Positions 15,948 through 23,586 of a stretch of DNA of 43,196 bases are shown piece after piece. The first letter of the stretch is position 1; each line of letters opens with the position of its first letter. The stretch covers positions 1-43,196 of the forward strand of contig CAJJDH010000003.1 in the NCBI GenBank assembly GCA_905182905.1, read 5' to 3'. Under the pieces are notes generated by a model that made no database searches, was not told where the DNA came from, and worked only from the letters and a program-made list of their open reading frames with translations. The position numbers and the translations under genes are program-made. Source of the DNA: a marine gamma proteobacterium HTCC2089. GTDB lineage: Bacteria; Pseudomonadota; Gammaproteobacteria; Pseudomonadales; Azotimanducaceae.

Positions 15948-16970
15948 ATGAAAGCACATCAAAATCCAAAGTTGACACCGTCGCTAATTTCTACAGCGGA
16001 TTATATTGAGCGGCTACAGTTGTCTAGTGGCGCACTGCCTTGGTTCGCAGGTGGTATTACTGACCCGTGGGATCATACGGAAGCAATAATGGGCTTAAGT
16101 GTTGCAGGTCGATGGGGAGCTTCACGCAAAGGTTTTAACTGGCTCGCTGAAAGTCAAAGATCAGATGGCGCTTGGTTTGCTGCCTACAATGATGATGCGG
16201 TAGTTGATGGCACTCGGGCTGAAACAAATTTTGTCGCTTACGTCGCCACAGGTCTTTGGCACTACTACCAAATCACCAATGACAAGCAAACCCTGAGCAA
16301 GTACTGGCCAATGGTAGAAGCTGCGATCAATTTTGTTTTAGCCCAACAGCAGCCTACAGGGGAAATTTATTGGGCCGTAGATACTCAGACCGGACCATCT
16401 GAAGATGCCCTCATTACTGGCTGTAGTTCCATATTTAAATCGCTTGAGTGCGCCATAAACGCTGCTAGAACACTAGGTCATAGCAGCGATGATTGGATGC
16501 AAGCTAAAGTGCGCCTAGGCGACGCGCTATTACATAAGCCTGAACGTTTTGATCGTACTTGGGAGTCTAAAGCCCGCTATTCTATGGATTGGTTTTATCC
16601 CATCCTCGGTGGGGTAGTCAGTGGCAACGCGGCCAAACAGAGACTTTCTGCAAAGTGGGATACTTTTGTTGAACCGCATTTAGGGTGCCGTTGTGTAGCA
16701 GACCAACCTTGGGTAACTATTGCCGAGACCTGCGAGCTAATTATGGCGTGTGTTGCTGCTGGCGAAATAGACAAGGCACGAGTTCTATTTACAAACATTC
16801 AGCAATTTCAGCTAGGCGACGGCAGTTGGTGGACAGGCTATGTTTTTACCGACCAAGTACACTGGCCGGACGAAAAACCTACTTGGACTGCGGCCGCTGT
16901 GTTGCTCGCGGCCGATGCATTGATGGATATCACCGCTGGTGCAAATTTATTCACTCCTAAACGCGCATAG
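15948..16970 (+). CDS. Alpha/alpha-toroid protein (prenyltransferase / squalene-cyclase-like fold)
   Basis: A 340-residue, mostly helical protein whose repeats resemble those of alpha/alpha-toroid proteins. The GAFNWLAESQRSDGAW-like pattern is seen as FNWLAESQRSDGAWFA and again as FQLGDGSWWTGYVF, a QxxDGxW type repeat found in terpene cyclases and protein prenyltransferase beta subunits. The DxDD or zinc-ligand motifs needed for those catalytic activities are not evident, so a glycan-processing or structural role is equally possible. It is the third gene of the glycosyltransferase/methyltransferase set and ends 19 nt from a convergent methyltransferase gene. The common database label for such proteins is prenyltransferase, which should be read as a fold name. 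Confidence 0.65.
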   Translation: MKAHQNPKLTPSLISTADYIERLQLSSGALPWFAGGITDPWDHTEAIMGLSVAGRWGASRKGFNWLAESQRSDGAWFAAYNDDAVVDGTRAETNFVAYVATGLWHYYQITNDKQTLSKYWPMVEAAINFVLAQQQPTGEIYWAVDTQTGPSEDALITGCSSIFKSLECAINAARTLGHSSDDWMQAKVRLGDALLHKPERFDRTWESKARYSMDWFYPILGGVVSGNAAKQRLSAKWDTFVEPHLGCRCVADQPWVTIAETCELIMACVAAGEIDKARVLFTNIQQFQLGDGSWWTGYVFTDQVHWPDEKPTWTAAAVLLAADALMDITAGANLFTPKRA

Positions 16971-16989
16971 CTCCAACAAGCAAAGTCGC

Positions 16990-17601
16990 TTAAATACGCT
17001 TGAGTATGCCTAACGTATGACAGGTCTCATGGGCAGCAAACAAACCCGAAGCTAAAGCTAACTGATAAATCTCGTAAGGGGCTTGCCCGCCATCCTCGGG
17101 GTTTGGAAACAAATCATGAATGGCTAAGTAACCGCCGACTTTTATGTGTGGTACCCAGGTACGGTAATCAGTTTGCGCCGCTAATTGGCTATGTCCACCA
17201 TCTATAAAAACCATTGCCAGCGGCGTCTGCCAGTAACGCCCTGCTTCAGCACTAGAAGCCACCAACGGAATCACACACTGTTCTAAGTCGGCTTTGGCTA
17301 AGGTGCGACGCAACGCCGGCAACGAGTCCATAGCACCTAACTCTGCATCATATAAATCTGCGTCATGGTACTCCTCACCTAACTGATGCTCTTCAGAACC
17401 ACGGTGATGGTCTAACGCAAAAAGTTGGCCTCCCCCGTCGCGCACACCAGTACCCATATACAGTGTCGACTTGCCACAATAACTGCCAACCTCTAAACAT
17501 GGGCCTAAGTTCGATGCATCTAACGCATAACGATAAAGGCAGGCGCCCTCTTCAGGATGAAGAAAGCCTTTAATAGATTCCGGATCGAGGGGTAGGTTCA
17601 T
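16990..17601 (-). CDS. Class I SAM-dependent methyltransferase (Methyltransf_24 type)
   Basis: From ATG 17601 the protein is 203 residues: a Rossmann methyltransferase with GPCLEVGSYCGKSTLYMG as motif I, FALDHHRGSEEHQ after strand 2, and AMVFIDGGHSQLAAQTDYRTW and LAIHDLFPNP after strands 4 and 5. The IDGGHS block is typical of Methyltransf_24 enzymes, often encoded beside glycosyltransferases. A GTG start at 17688 would add 29 less typical residues. It faces the toroid gene and may belong functionally with the adjacent glycosyltransferase set, despite the opposite strand. The acceptor is not identifiable. Confidence 0.8.
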   Translation of the reverse strand: MNLPLDPESIKGFLHPEEGACLYRYALDASNLGPCLEVGSYCGKSTLYMGTGVRDGGGQLFALDHHRGSEEHQLGEEYHDADLYDAELGAMDSLPALRRTLAKADLEQCVIPLVASSAEAGRYWQTPLAMVFIDGGHSQLAAQTDYRTWVPHIKVGGYLAIHDLFPNPEDGGQAPYEIYQLALASGLFAAHETCHTLGILKRI

Positions 17602-17728
17602 TAGTGCCTGCTTTGACTTGGATATAAGAAATAGAGATGGGAGCGGAAGTTTGGCTGTAGACAACAACCCAGCAGATGGCTCGGTCACAGTAGGTTACCT
17701 AGAACTCAACAGCCAGGACTTACTAGAA

Positions 17729-17920
17729 CTAACCGCCAATACCAAAAAAGACGACTGCAAATGTAATGGGAATATAGGCAACAAAATAGGCCGCCAAGTT
17801 TGCCATGTCATTATCTGAACCTTCTGCGCGAAGGTTAAATCTTGATCCAAGCAAGAGCCAAGAAAATCCTGCCAGAACAAAGGCGCTGATGAAAATTAAA
17901 ATTAGTGCTGCCATAGACAT
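17729..17920 (-). CDS. Small two-TM membrane protein, unknown
   Basis: A 63-residue protein that is almost entirely hydrophobic, with two helices (about 3-24, MAALILIFISAFVLAGFSWLLL, and about 44-62, AAYFVAYIPITFAVVFFGI) joined by a short polar loop with RFNLRAEGSDND. The start follows AAGGG at a workable distance. Codon use fits real coding, and the helix-loop-helix shape is that of many small inner-membrane proteins. I do not recognise a family. It stands alone between the methyltransferase and the dehydrogenase cluster. Confidence 0.55.
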   Translation of the reverse strand: MSMAALILIFISAFVLAGFSWLLLGSRFNLRAEGSDNDMANLAAYFVAYIPITFAVVFFGIGG

Positions 17921-18067
17921 AAGACCCTTTTTTACAGAGAAAGACGATAATACTTCTGTGGCTTAAACATTGTCCCGGCTGCATTAGTTCAAGGCACCCC
18001 ACGCTTGGCTGTACCTCAAACTAAACAAAACTCACCAGAAACGATGAGTGCTAAGGCCTCAACTCAT

Positions 18068-18940
18068 TTACATTGCGTTGATTTGCAACATGCCACGAGG
18101 CTTAGCGCCATCTAGATTCACAATAGACTCATAGTTAGACGCAATATCTTCAACCGTTGCATCTACACCAATCTGCACACCTTCGTTCTCAACGATACAA
18201 GCGATTGAGAACTTACCGCCTTGGGCCTGCAAAATTACACCGTTTGGCGCATCTTCGCTGACCAAGAAAATAGCCGCAGGAGTTACCAACTCTGGCCCCA
18301 ATTTTTCTAATACCGCTTCTGGCATAAGATCTTCCGTCATACGAGTTGCAGCAACTGGTGCAATGGTATTGGTGTGAATATTATTCTTTGCACCTTCGAT
18401 CTTCAGACTGTGCATTAGGCCCACTTGACCTAATTTGGCCGCGCCGTAGTTTGTTTGACCAAAGTTGCCATACAACCCTGTAGGTGAAGTGGTCATTAGG
18501 ATGCGGCCATAGTTTTGCGCTTTCATGATGGGCCATACCGCGTGAGCGCAATAGGCAGCACCCATGAGGTGAACGTTAACGACCATATCGAAATCATCTA
18601 GAGTCATTTTTGAGAATGACTTATCGCGCAGAATGCCTGCATTGTTAACAAGTACATCTACTCGGCCCCATGCGTTCATTGCATCATCAACCATGCTTTG
18701 CGCGCCAGCTCTGTCTGAAACTGATCCACCGTTTGCAATAGCATCGCCGCCCATGGCTTTAATCTCGGCAACAACGGCTTCAGCCGCTTCGGAAGATCCA
18801 CCACTGCCGTCCATCGCTCCACCCAAATCGTTAATCACAACCTTAGCACCACGGCGTGCTAGCTCTAATGCGTGACAGCGACCTAAACCACCACCAGCAC
18901 CGGTTACAATGGCTACCTGATCTGCAAATGAAATCGACAT
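18068..18940 (-). CDS. Short-chain dehydrogenase, MFE-2 / 3-hydroxyacyl-CoA dehydrogenase-like
   Basis: A 290-residue SDR with TGAGGGLGRCHALELA (NAD(H)-binding glycine motif) at the N terminus, NNAGILRDKSFSKM near 98, catalytic S152, Y165 and K169 in the TTSPTG and NYGAAK blocks. The INDLGG, NNAGILRDKSF and SPTGLYGNFGQTNYGAAK sequences are the marks of the dehydrogenase unit of peroxisomal multifunctional enzyme type 2. In bacteria this is a stand-alone protein acting on 3-hydroxyacyl-CoA, including sterol side-chain and branched-chain substrates. It is the last gene of the carboxylase cluster, 65 nt after the carboxyltransferase, and has a good site (TTGGAGAG) before the ATG. Confidence 0.85.
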   Translation of the reverse strand: MSISFADQVAIVTGAGGGLGRCHALELARRGAKVVINDLGGAMDGSGGSSEAAEAVVAEIKAMGGDAIANGGSVSDRAGAQSMVDDAMNAWGRVDVLVNNAGILRDKSFSKMTLDDFDMVVNVHLMGAAYCAHAVWPIMKAQNYGRILMTTSPTGLYGNFGQTNYGAAKLGQVGLMHSLKIEGAKNNIHTNTIAPVAATRMTEDLMPEAVLEKLGPELVTPAAIFLVSEDAPNGVILQAQGGKFSIACIVENEGVQIGVDATVEDIASNYESIVNLDGAKPRGMLQINAM

Positions 18941-19005
18941 ATGTTCTCTCCAATAATTAGGGTTAATTAACTAAACTAGTATTTGGCTACTTATTTAACT
19001 AGCTA

Positions 19006-20559
19006 CTAAGGCCGAATACCAAAACTCACTGGCCCAACAAGAGTTTCAAGTTGGGGCTGAATCCAATCTATCCATTCGCACAGCACTGGCCGCGTTTCTC
19101 TAGGATCAATCAACTCATGTACCGCAAAAGATTCCGCCCGAGGGAAAGGCGAACGCGCTTCGCGCAATTTATCTTCTAACTCTCGACGTTTCTCTTCTGG
19201 ATTTTCTGCCGCGGCAATTTCACGATGGAAAGCCACCGCAACACCACCTTCAATAGGCAGGGGTCCGGATTCTACGGAAGGCCAAGCCAATATGTAAGCA
19301 CCTGGTGCATAGTGGGCGGCGGTAGCTACACCAAAGCCCTTATGCACCTGAATTACAGCCCATGGCACAGTGGACTGGGCCGCAGCAGCAACGGCTGCCA
19401 TACCATAGCGGATAGTACCTGCAGCTTCGGATTCTGGCCCGATCATAAAGCCGGGCTGATCAATGAAATTCACAATAGGCACGTGGAATGTGTCGCACAT
19501 TTCCACAAAACGACGATACTTTTGCGCAGCTTCTGCGGTCATAGCGCCAGCGTAATGCATGCAATCGTTAGCGAGTACGCCTACGGGTTGACCGTCTAAT
19601 GTTGCCAAGCCACATATCTGACTTGGGCCGTAATAGGGCGAAATTTCAAAGAAACTGTCTGCATCCACAATACCGTTAACTATGGTGCGCATATCAAAGC
19701 CGGTATTACTTTCCCGAGGCACAGCGGTTAGCAGACTTTGCTCCATACGCGATATCGGATCTGTATTTTCCCGACGCGGAGTGCGTTGCCAAACATTGCT
19801 AGGCAGGTAGCTTAAAAAGCGTTGGATCTGGGCTAGAGCATCGTGCTCATCCTCCGCCATATTATCGACAATGCCACTTCTGACATGAACTTCTGCGCCG
19901 CCCAGCTCTTCCTTCGTCATTTTTACACCAAGGGCACGCTCAACCAGCGCCGGACCACCGATAAGAACTTGGGCAGTATGCCGGGTCATTACTGAGAAAT
20001 GTGATGCTACCAAGCGCCCGGCGGGGAAACCTGCCACCGCGCCTAGGGCCGCGGAAACTACAGGAACAACTGTCATTGCATCGGCAATAATTTTAAATCT
20101 AGGCTCGGTAAAAACGGGGTCGCCAACAGTCCCGCCTTTCTTCGCGCCGCCTTTAACACTACCGCCGCCACCTTCCAACATACGCACAAGCGGTGTTTTA
20201 TATTGCACAGCTAAATGTTCGGCATACACACTTTTACGTAATCCCGCAGCGTTTGGGGAGCCGCCCTTCAAGGTAAAGTCTTCACCTGCCACCACGATTC
20301 TGCGCGCAGCAACTTTGCCGAAGCCAACAACATAGTTTGCCGGCACATATTCTAACAATTGATCATTTTCGTCATAAACCGGACTAGCTGTAGCCTGACC
20401 GTGCTCTCTAAAACTACCGTCATCTAAGAGCACTTCAATACGCTCACGAATTGTCATCCGGCCGCGGGCGTGTTGTTTGGCAATACCCGCCTCGCCGCCT
20501 TGCTGCTTGGCAAGGTAGCGTCGACGTTCTATTTCTCTAACTTCCGATTCCCAACTCAT
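19006..20559 (-). CDS. Acyl-CoA carboxylase carboxyltransferase (beta) subunit
   Basis: A 517-residue carboxyltransferase of the propionyl-CoA/methylcrotonyl-CoA carboxylase beta type, with the two crotonase-like halves. The N half holds the KGGSPNAAGLRKSVYAEHLA and RLVASHFSVMTRHTAQVLIGGPALVERALG segments. The C half holds IVNFIDQPGFMIGPESEAAG and GFGVATAAHYAPGAYILAWPS. It transfers carboxyl from biotin to an acyl-CoA. The C half lacks visible features that would pick propionyl-, methylcrotonyl- or geranyl-CoA as acceptor. It lies 31 nt downstream of the enoyl-CoA hydratase gene and 65 nt before the dehydrogenase, in one operon with the biotin carboxylase and carrier. Confidence 0.88.
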   Translation of the reverse strand: MSWESEVREIERRRYLAKQQGGEAGIAKQHARGRMTIRERIEVLLDDGSFREHGQATASPVYDENDQLLEYVPANYVVGFGKVAARRIVVAGEDFTLKGGSPNAAGLRKSVYAEHLAVQYKTPLVRMLEGGGGSVKGGAKKGGTVGDPVFTEPRFKIIADAMTVVPVVSAALGAVAGFPAGRLVASHFSVMTRHTAQVLIGGPALVERALGVKMTKEELGGAEVHVRSGIVDNMAEDEHDALAQIQRFLSYLPSNVWQRTPRRENTDPISRMEQSLLTAVPRESNTGFDMRTIVNGIVDADSFFEISPYYGPSQICGLATLDGQPVGVLANDCMHYAGAMTAEAAQKYRRFVEMCDTFHVPIVNFIDQPGFMIGPESEAAGTIRYGMAAVAAAAQSTVPWAVIQVHKGFGVATAAHYAPGAYILAWPSVESGPLPIEGGVAVAFHREIAAAENPEEKRRELEDKLREARSPFPRAESFAVHELIDPRETRPVLCEWIDWIQPQLETLVGPVSFGIRP

Positions 20560-20590
20560 GACTTTTACCCAGAGTGCTTACTTTGACTTT

Positions 20591-21406
20591 TTATTTTGCG
20601 TCACTAAATGCAGGCGCACGTTTTTCGAAATTGGCCTTTATCGCCTCTACTTGATTAGGCGTGCCAATCAATGCTCCCTGTAAAGATGCCTCTAGCTCCA
20701 AGCCGGTGCGCTCATCAGCGTGCCAAGCCGCCTCGAACAGCTCTTTTGCAGAACGCACAGCGTCTGGTGACTTCGATGCAATTTCGGTAGCTAATTCCAT
20801 GGCGTGTGCATAGGGGTCATCGCTTACATGTGTCACTAGCCCCGCTTCAAGGGCCTGCTCGCCATTCAAAATACGACCCGTAAATGTCAGCTCTTTGGCC
20901 AAATCCATGGGCATAAGGTCGCGCAAGGTCTGGGTCAAACTCATATCAGGAATAAGACCCCACTTAATTTCCATAATGGACATTTTCATATCAGGGGCAG
21001 CAATACGAATATCAGCACCTAACGCAACTTGAGCGCCTCCACCAAAAACCACACCATGTAGGGCCGCTATTACAGGCACGGGCAAGCGTTTCCAGACGAG
21101 TGCTGGGCGTTGCGCAAAATTTTCCACTCTGTCGTCTTTAGCGAGCAGCGTGTTTTCAGTACTGCCCTTTTTGCGTGACCCGTCACCCATCGCTGTGAAA
21201 CTGCCCATGTCTAAGCCTGCGCAAAACCCGCGGCCATTGCCTGACAACACAACCGCACGGACGTCTTTAGATTCAGCCAGCGTTTCGCCTGCGTCGATAA
21301 TTGCTTGAAACATACCCGGACTTAGCGCGTTATATTTTTCTGTACGATTCAAACGCACATCTGCGACGCCATCTTTTATTTCAATAGTGACTAAATCTTG
21401 TTCCAT
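20591..21406 (-). CDS. Crotonase family enoyl-CoA hydratase/isomerase
   Basis: A 271-residue crotonase. The oxyanion-hole segments are GRGFCAGLDMGSF near 60 and VFGGGAQVALGADIRIAAPD near 120, with the following MKMSIMEIKWGLIPDMSLTQTL stretch supplying the usual glutamate region. Length is standard. In a carboxylase operon it would hydrate an unsaturated acyl-CoA, as in leucine or isoprenoid breakdown, or beta-oxidation of a modified chain. A good ribosome site (AGAAGAGG) precedes the ATG. It lies between the biotin carrier and the carboxyltransferase genes. The substrate is not readable. Confidence 0.87.
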   Translation of the reverse strand: MEQDLVTIEIKDGVADVRLNRTEKYNALSPGMFQAIIDAGETLAESKDVRAVVLSGNGRGFCAGLDMGSFTAMGDGSRKKGSTENTLLAKDDRVENFAQRPALVWKRLPVPVIAALHGVVFGGGAQVALGADIRIAAPDMKMSIMEIKWGLIPDMSLTQTLRDLMPMDLAKELTFTGRILNGEQALEAGLVTHVSDDPYAHAMELATEIASKSPDAVRSAKELFEAAWHADERTGLELEASLQGALIGTPNQVEAIKANFEKRAPAFSDAK

Positions 21407-21471
21407 CTTGCACCTCTTCTCTGCTGTGTTTTTGCTGTGTTTTTGCGCTATTTTTCGTTCTAGTGTGAGTT

Positions 21472-21693
21472 TTAGCTTTCAATAACCGCGAGTACTTGAT
21501 CTTCTTCAACCTGCTCTTCTGGCGCAACCATAATGTCTATGAGCTTGCCTGCTACAGGTGCTTCCACTGGAATTTCCATTTTCATAGATTCCAAAATTAT
21601 AATTACATCGCCGGCAGCCACTGTTGCGCCGGTTTCTAAAAGCACTTTCCAAACGTTGCCTGTTACTTCGCTTTCAACATCATGCTTCGCCAT
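21472..21693 (-). CDS. Biotin carboxyl carrier protein, single biotinyl domain
   Basis: At 73 residues this is just a biotinyl domain: ESMKMEIP places the biotinylated lysine at K38, with hydrophobic turns GDVIIILE before and PVAGKLI after. It has no Ala/Pro linker or helical N terminus like AccB (about 150 residues), and it is not fused to the biotin carboxylase as in PccA or MccA. It is therefore a free-standing carrier between the carboxylase and the carboxyltransferase of the same cluster. Ribosome site GGAGAGGG precedes the ATG. It needs biotin protein ligase, which is not encoded here. Confidence 0.9.
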   Translation of the reverse strand: MAKHDVESEVTGNVWKVLLETGATVAAGDVIIILESMKMEIPVEAPVAGKLIDIMVAPEEQVEEDQVLAVIES

Positions 21694-21769
21694 TTTTCTA
21701 CCCTCTCCTAAATACTCATTTTAGCGTTTCGCTGAGCGCGTCGCTAAATCTCTTTATGCCCAATATAGC

Positions 21770-23119
21770 CTAATGCAGCGTTCGTCCACTACTTGACCCT
21801 TGAATGCGCTGAATAATATTTGTGTCTACTTCGCCACGAAGAAACGCTGCATCTTGTAAAACGCGCATAAGTAGCGATGAATTAGTGCTAACGCCCGCAA
21901 CTTGAAAAGCCTTAAGCGCAATCAGCAGTCGGCCAATAGCCTGCTCCCGGGTATCGCCCCTAGCGATGATCTTGGCCAACATAGGGTCGTAATAAGGCGA
22001 TACGGTTTGCCCTTCTTGGTACCCAGTTTCCACCCTTACTGCAAATAACTTGGGGGGTTTAAAGATACTGAGAGTACCCGTAGAGGGAAATTGGGTCTCG
22101 GGGTCCTCTGCATAAAGCCGGGCTTCTATGGCAAAACCCGTACGCGTAACTTGCTTAGGCAAACTACCGCCGCATGCCAAAGAGATTTGCAACTGCACCA
22201 AATCTACACCTGTGACTTCTTCAGTTACACCATGCTCAACCTGAATGCGGGTGTTCATTTCGAGAAACCCCACTTCACCGGCTGGGGTATAAAGTGTTTC
22301 TACTGTGCCAAGATTGTCGTAGCCCAACTGCGCACATATCTGTGCACAAGATTCGGCTCGCTTTACAACGGCAGTACTATCAAGGCCAGGTGCAGGACTT
22401 TCCTCTATTAACTTTTGATGCCGCCGCTGCACAGAGCATTCGCGCTCAAATAAATGCATGGCATTGCCTTGCTGGTCAGCAACGATCTGAAACTCAATAT
22501 GCCTGGGTGCTTCGATCCACCGCTCTAGATAAACTCCTGAGGCAGCAAAGGCTTTGCTAGCAATAGCCTTGGCTTGCAGCAAGGCTGGACCAAGTTGGTC
22601 TTTTGTGTGGACCACTTGCATACCCATGCCACCGCCGCCACCGGCAGGTTTAACCACCAGTGGAAAACCTTCACTTTGCGCAAACGCCTCGGCCTGAGCC
22701 ACATCGGTGATCAGTTCGCTGCCTGCAAAAATAGGCATTCCCAGCTTTGCCATCACTGTGCGCGCACTGACTTTGTCGCCCATCTGATCCAGCCATTGGG
22801 GTGAGGGTCCAATAAAGGCTAGCCCTTCATCTATTACACGCTGGGCAAAGGCAGAGTTTTCGGATAAAAACCCGTAGCCAGGGTGAATACCATCAGCCCT
22901 GCACTTATGGGCTATAGCCAGCAGTTGATCTTGGTCCAAATAACCATCCACAGCCGCGTCGCCCCGCAGTGGATATGCTTCTGTCGCCTCGGCAATATAG
23001 GGTGCTTGGATATCAACTGGTGAATAAACGACAACACTTTGCACGCCAAGCTCAGTACACGCCCGAACTATTCTGCGCGCAATAGCACCGCGATTGGCGA
23101 CAAGAATTTTCTTAAACAT
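21770..23119 (-). CDS. Biotin carboxylase subunit of acyl-CoA carboxylase
   Basis: A 449-residue ATP-grasp biotin carboxylase: N-terminal domain FKKILVANRGAIARRI, glycine-rich ATP loop AGGGGGMGMQ, active-site block EMNTRIQVEHGVTEEVTG, and the C-terminal biotin-carboxylase lid with YYDPMLAKIIARGDTREQA. It forms carboxybiotin from bicarbonate and ATP. The usual QVEHPVTE reads QVEHGVTE here, a Pro-to-Gly change. No C-terminal biotinyl domain is present, so the separate 73-residue carrier must serve it. I chose ATG 23119, which overlaps the end of the upstream 148-residue gene by 8 nt, over GTG 23134. Confidence 0.9.
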   Translation of the reverse strand: MFKKILVANRGAIARRIVRACTELGVQSVVVYSPVDIQAPYIAEATEAYPLRGDAAVDGYLDQDQLLAIAHKCRADGIHPGYGFLSENSAFAQRVIDEGLAFIGPSPQWLDQMGDKVSARTVMAKLGMPIFAGSELITDVAQAEAFAQSEGFPLVVKPAGGGGGMGMQVVHTKDQLGPALLQAKAIASKAFAASGVYLERWIEAPRHIEFQIVADQQGNAMHLFERECSVQRRHQKLIEESPAPGLDSTAVVKRAESCAQICAQLGYDNLGTVETLYTPAGEVGFLEMNTRIQVEHGVTEEVTGVDLVQLQISLACGGSLPKQVTRTGFAIEARLYAEDPETQFPSTGTLSIFKPPKLFAVRVETGYQEGQTVSPYYDPMLAKIIARGDTREQAIGRLLIALKAFQVAGVSTNSSLLMRVLQDAAFLRGEVDTNIIQRIQGSSSGRTLH

Positions 23120-23558
23120 GATCCTTCGCCTCACCAGCAGAAGAGTTGGCTAAGGTACTGGCAGCCTTTGCTTCGGCCTGGGCAAACTGAACTAATTCTC
23201 GACAAGCAGCAAGAAAACCCGCCAAGCCGCGCTCTCGGGTAGCAACAGTAGTTATATTTGTTTTTTGGGCTTTTTCTATTTCAGCGAGTAGCAGTTCGCT
23301 CAGTGATAACGACGGGGAGAACTTGTACATGAATGTACTCTGCGGGCCTGCGTGATCTGCAGGCCTATGCAGGGGTTCATTAACTAGTGCCGCTTGGATA
23401 GCTTCCTGTAAACCCGCACTGTCTTGATGTTGTATCAACTCAAGGCACTGATTGAGCATCCAATGAGACCAATAATCCGGTCGGTCACATAGCCTCTTGT
23501 ATTCAGGCCAGTCCATTAACGGTGACTGTCTCGTTGGCGCATGGGTACTTCGCTCCAC
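23112..23558 (-). CDS. Unknown protein in the acyl-CoA carboxylase operon
   Basis: A 148-residue soluble protein that I cannot assign to a family. It begins with WPEYKRLCDRPDYWSHWMLNQCLELIQ-like helical residues, has an Ala/Gln-rich centre and a mid section SPSLSLSELLLAEIEKAQKTN, and ends with a Glu/Ala-rich helix. No catalytic motif is seen. The start is GTG 23558, or ATG 23516 (134 residues). Overlap with the biotin carboxylase start indicates coupling, so it may be an accessory subunit, chaperone or stabiliser of the carboxylase. That is inference from context. Confidence 0.55.
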   Translation of the reverse strand: MERSTHAPTRQSPLMDWPEYKRLCDRPDYWSHWMLNQCLELIQHQDSAGLQEAIQAALVNEPLHRPADHAGPQSTFMYKFSPSLSLSELLLAEIEKAQKTNITTVATRERGLAGFLAACRELVQFAQAEAKAASTLANSSAGEAKDHV

Positions 23559-23565
23559 TTAGCAG

Positions 23566-23586
23566 CTATAGCCCCTTGGGCTATAG
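23566..23586. repeat. Perfect hairpin at the purC stop codon
   Basis: CTATAGCCC (23566-23574) and GGGCTATAG (23578-23586) pair over 9 bp around CTT. It includes the purC stop codon and, on the transcribed (minus) strand, buries the AAGGGG upstream of the 148-residue gene in the stem. There is no T-run, so it is more likely an mRNA processing or attenuation structure than a terminator. Confidence 0.55.

Noticed and set aside
23566-23586. Intrinsic terminator after purC
   Set aside because: The stem is perfect but no T-run follows on the transcribed strand.
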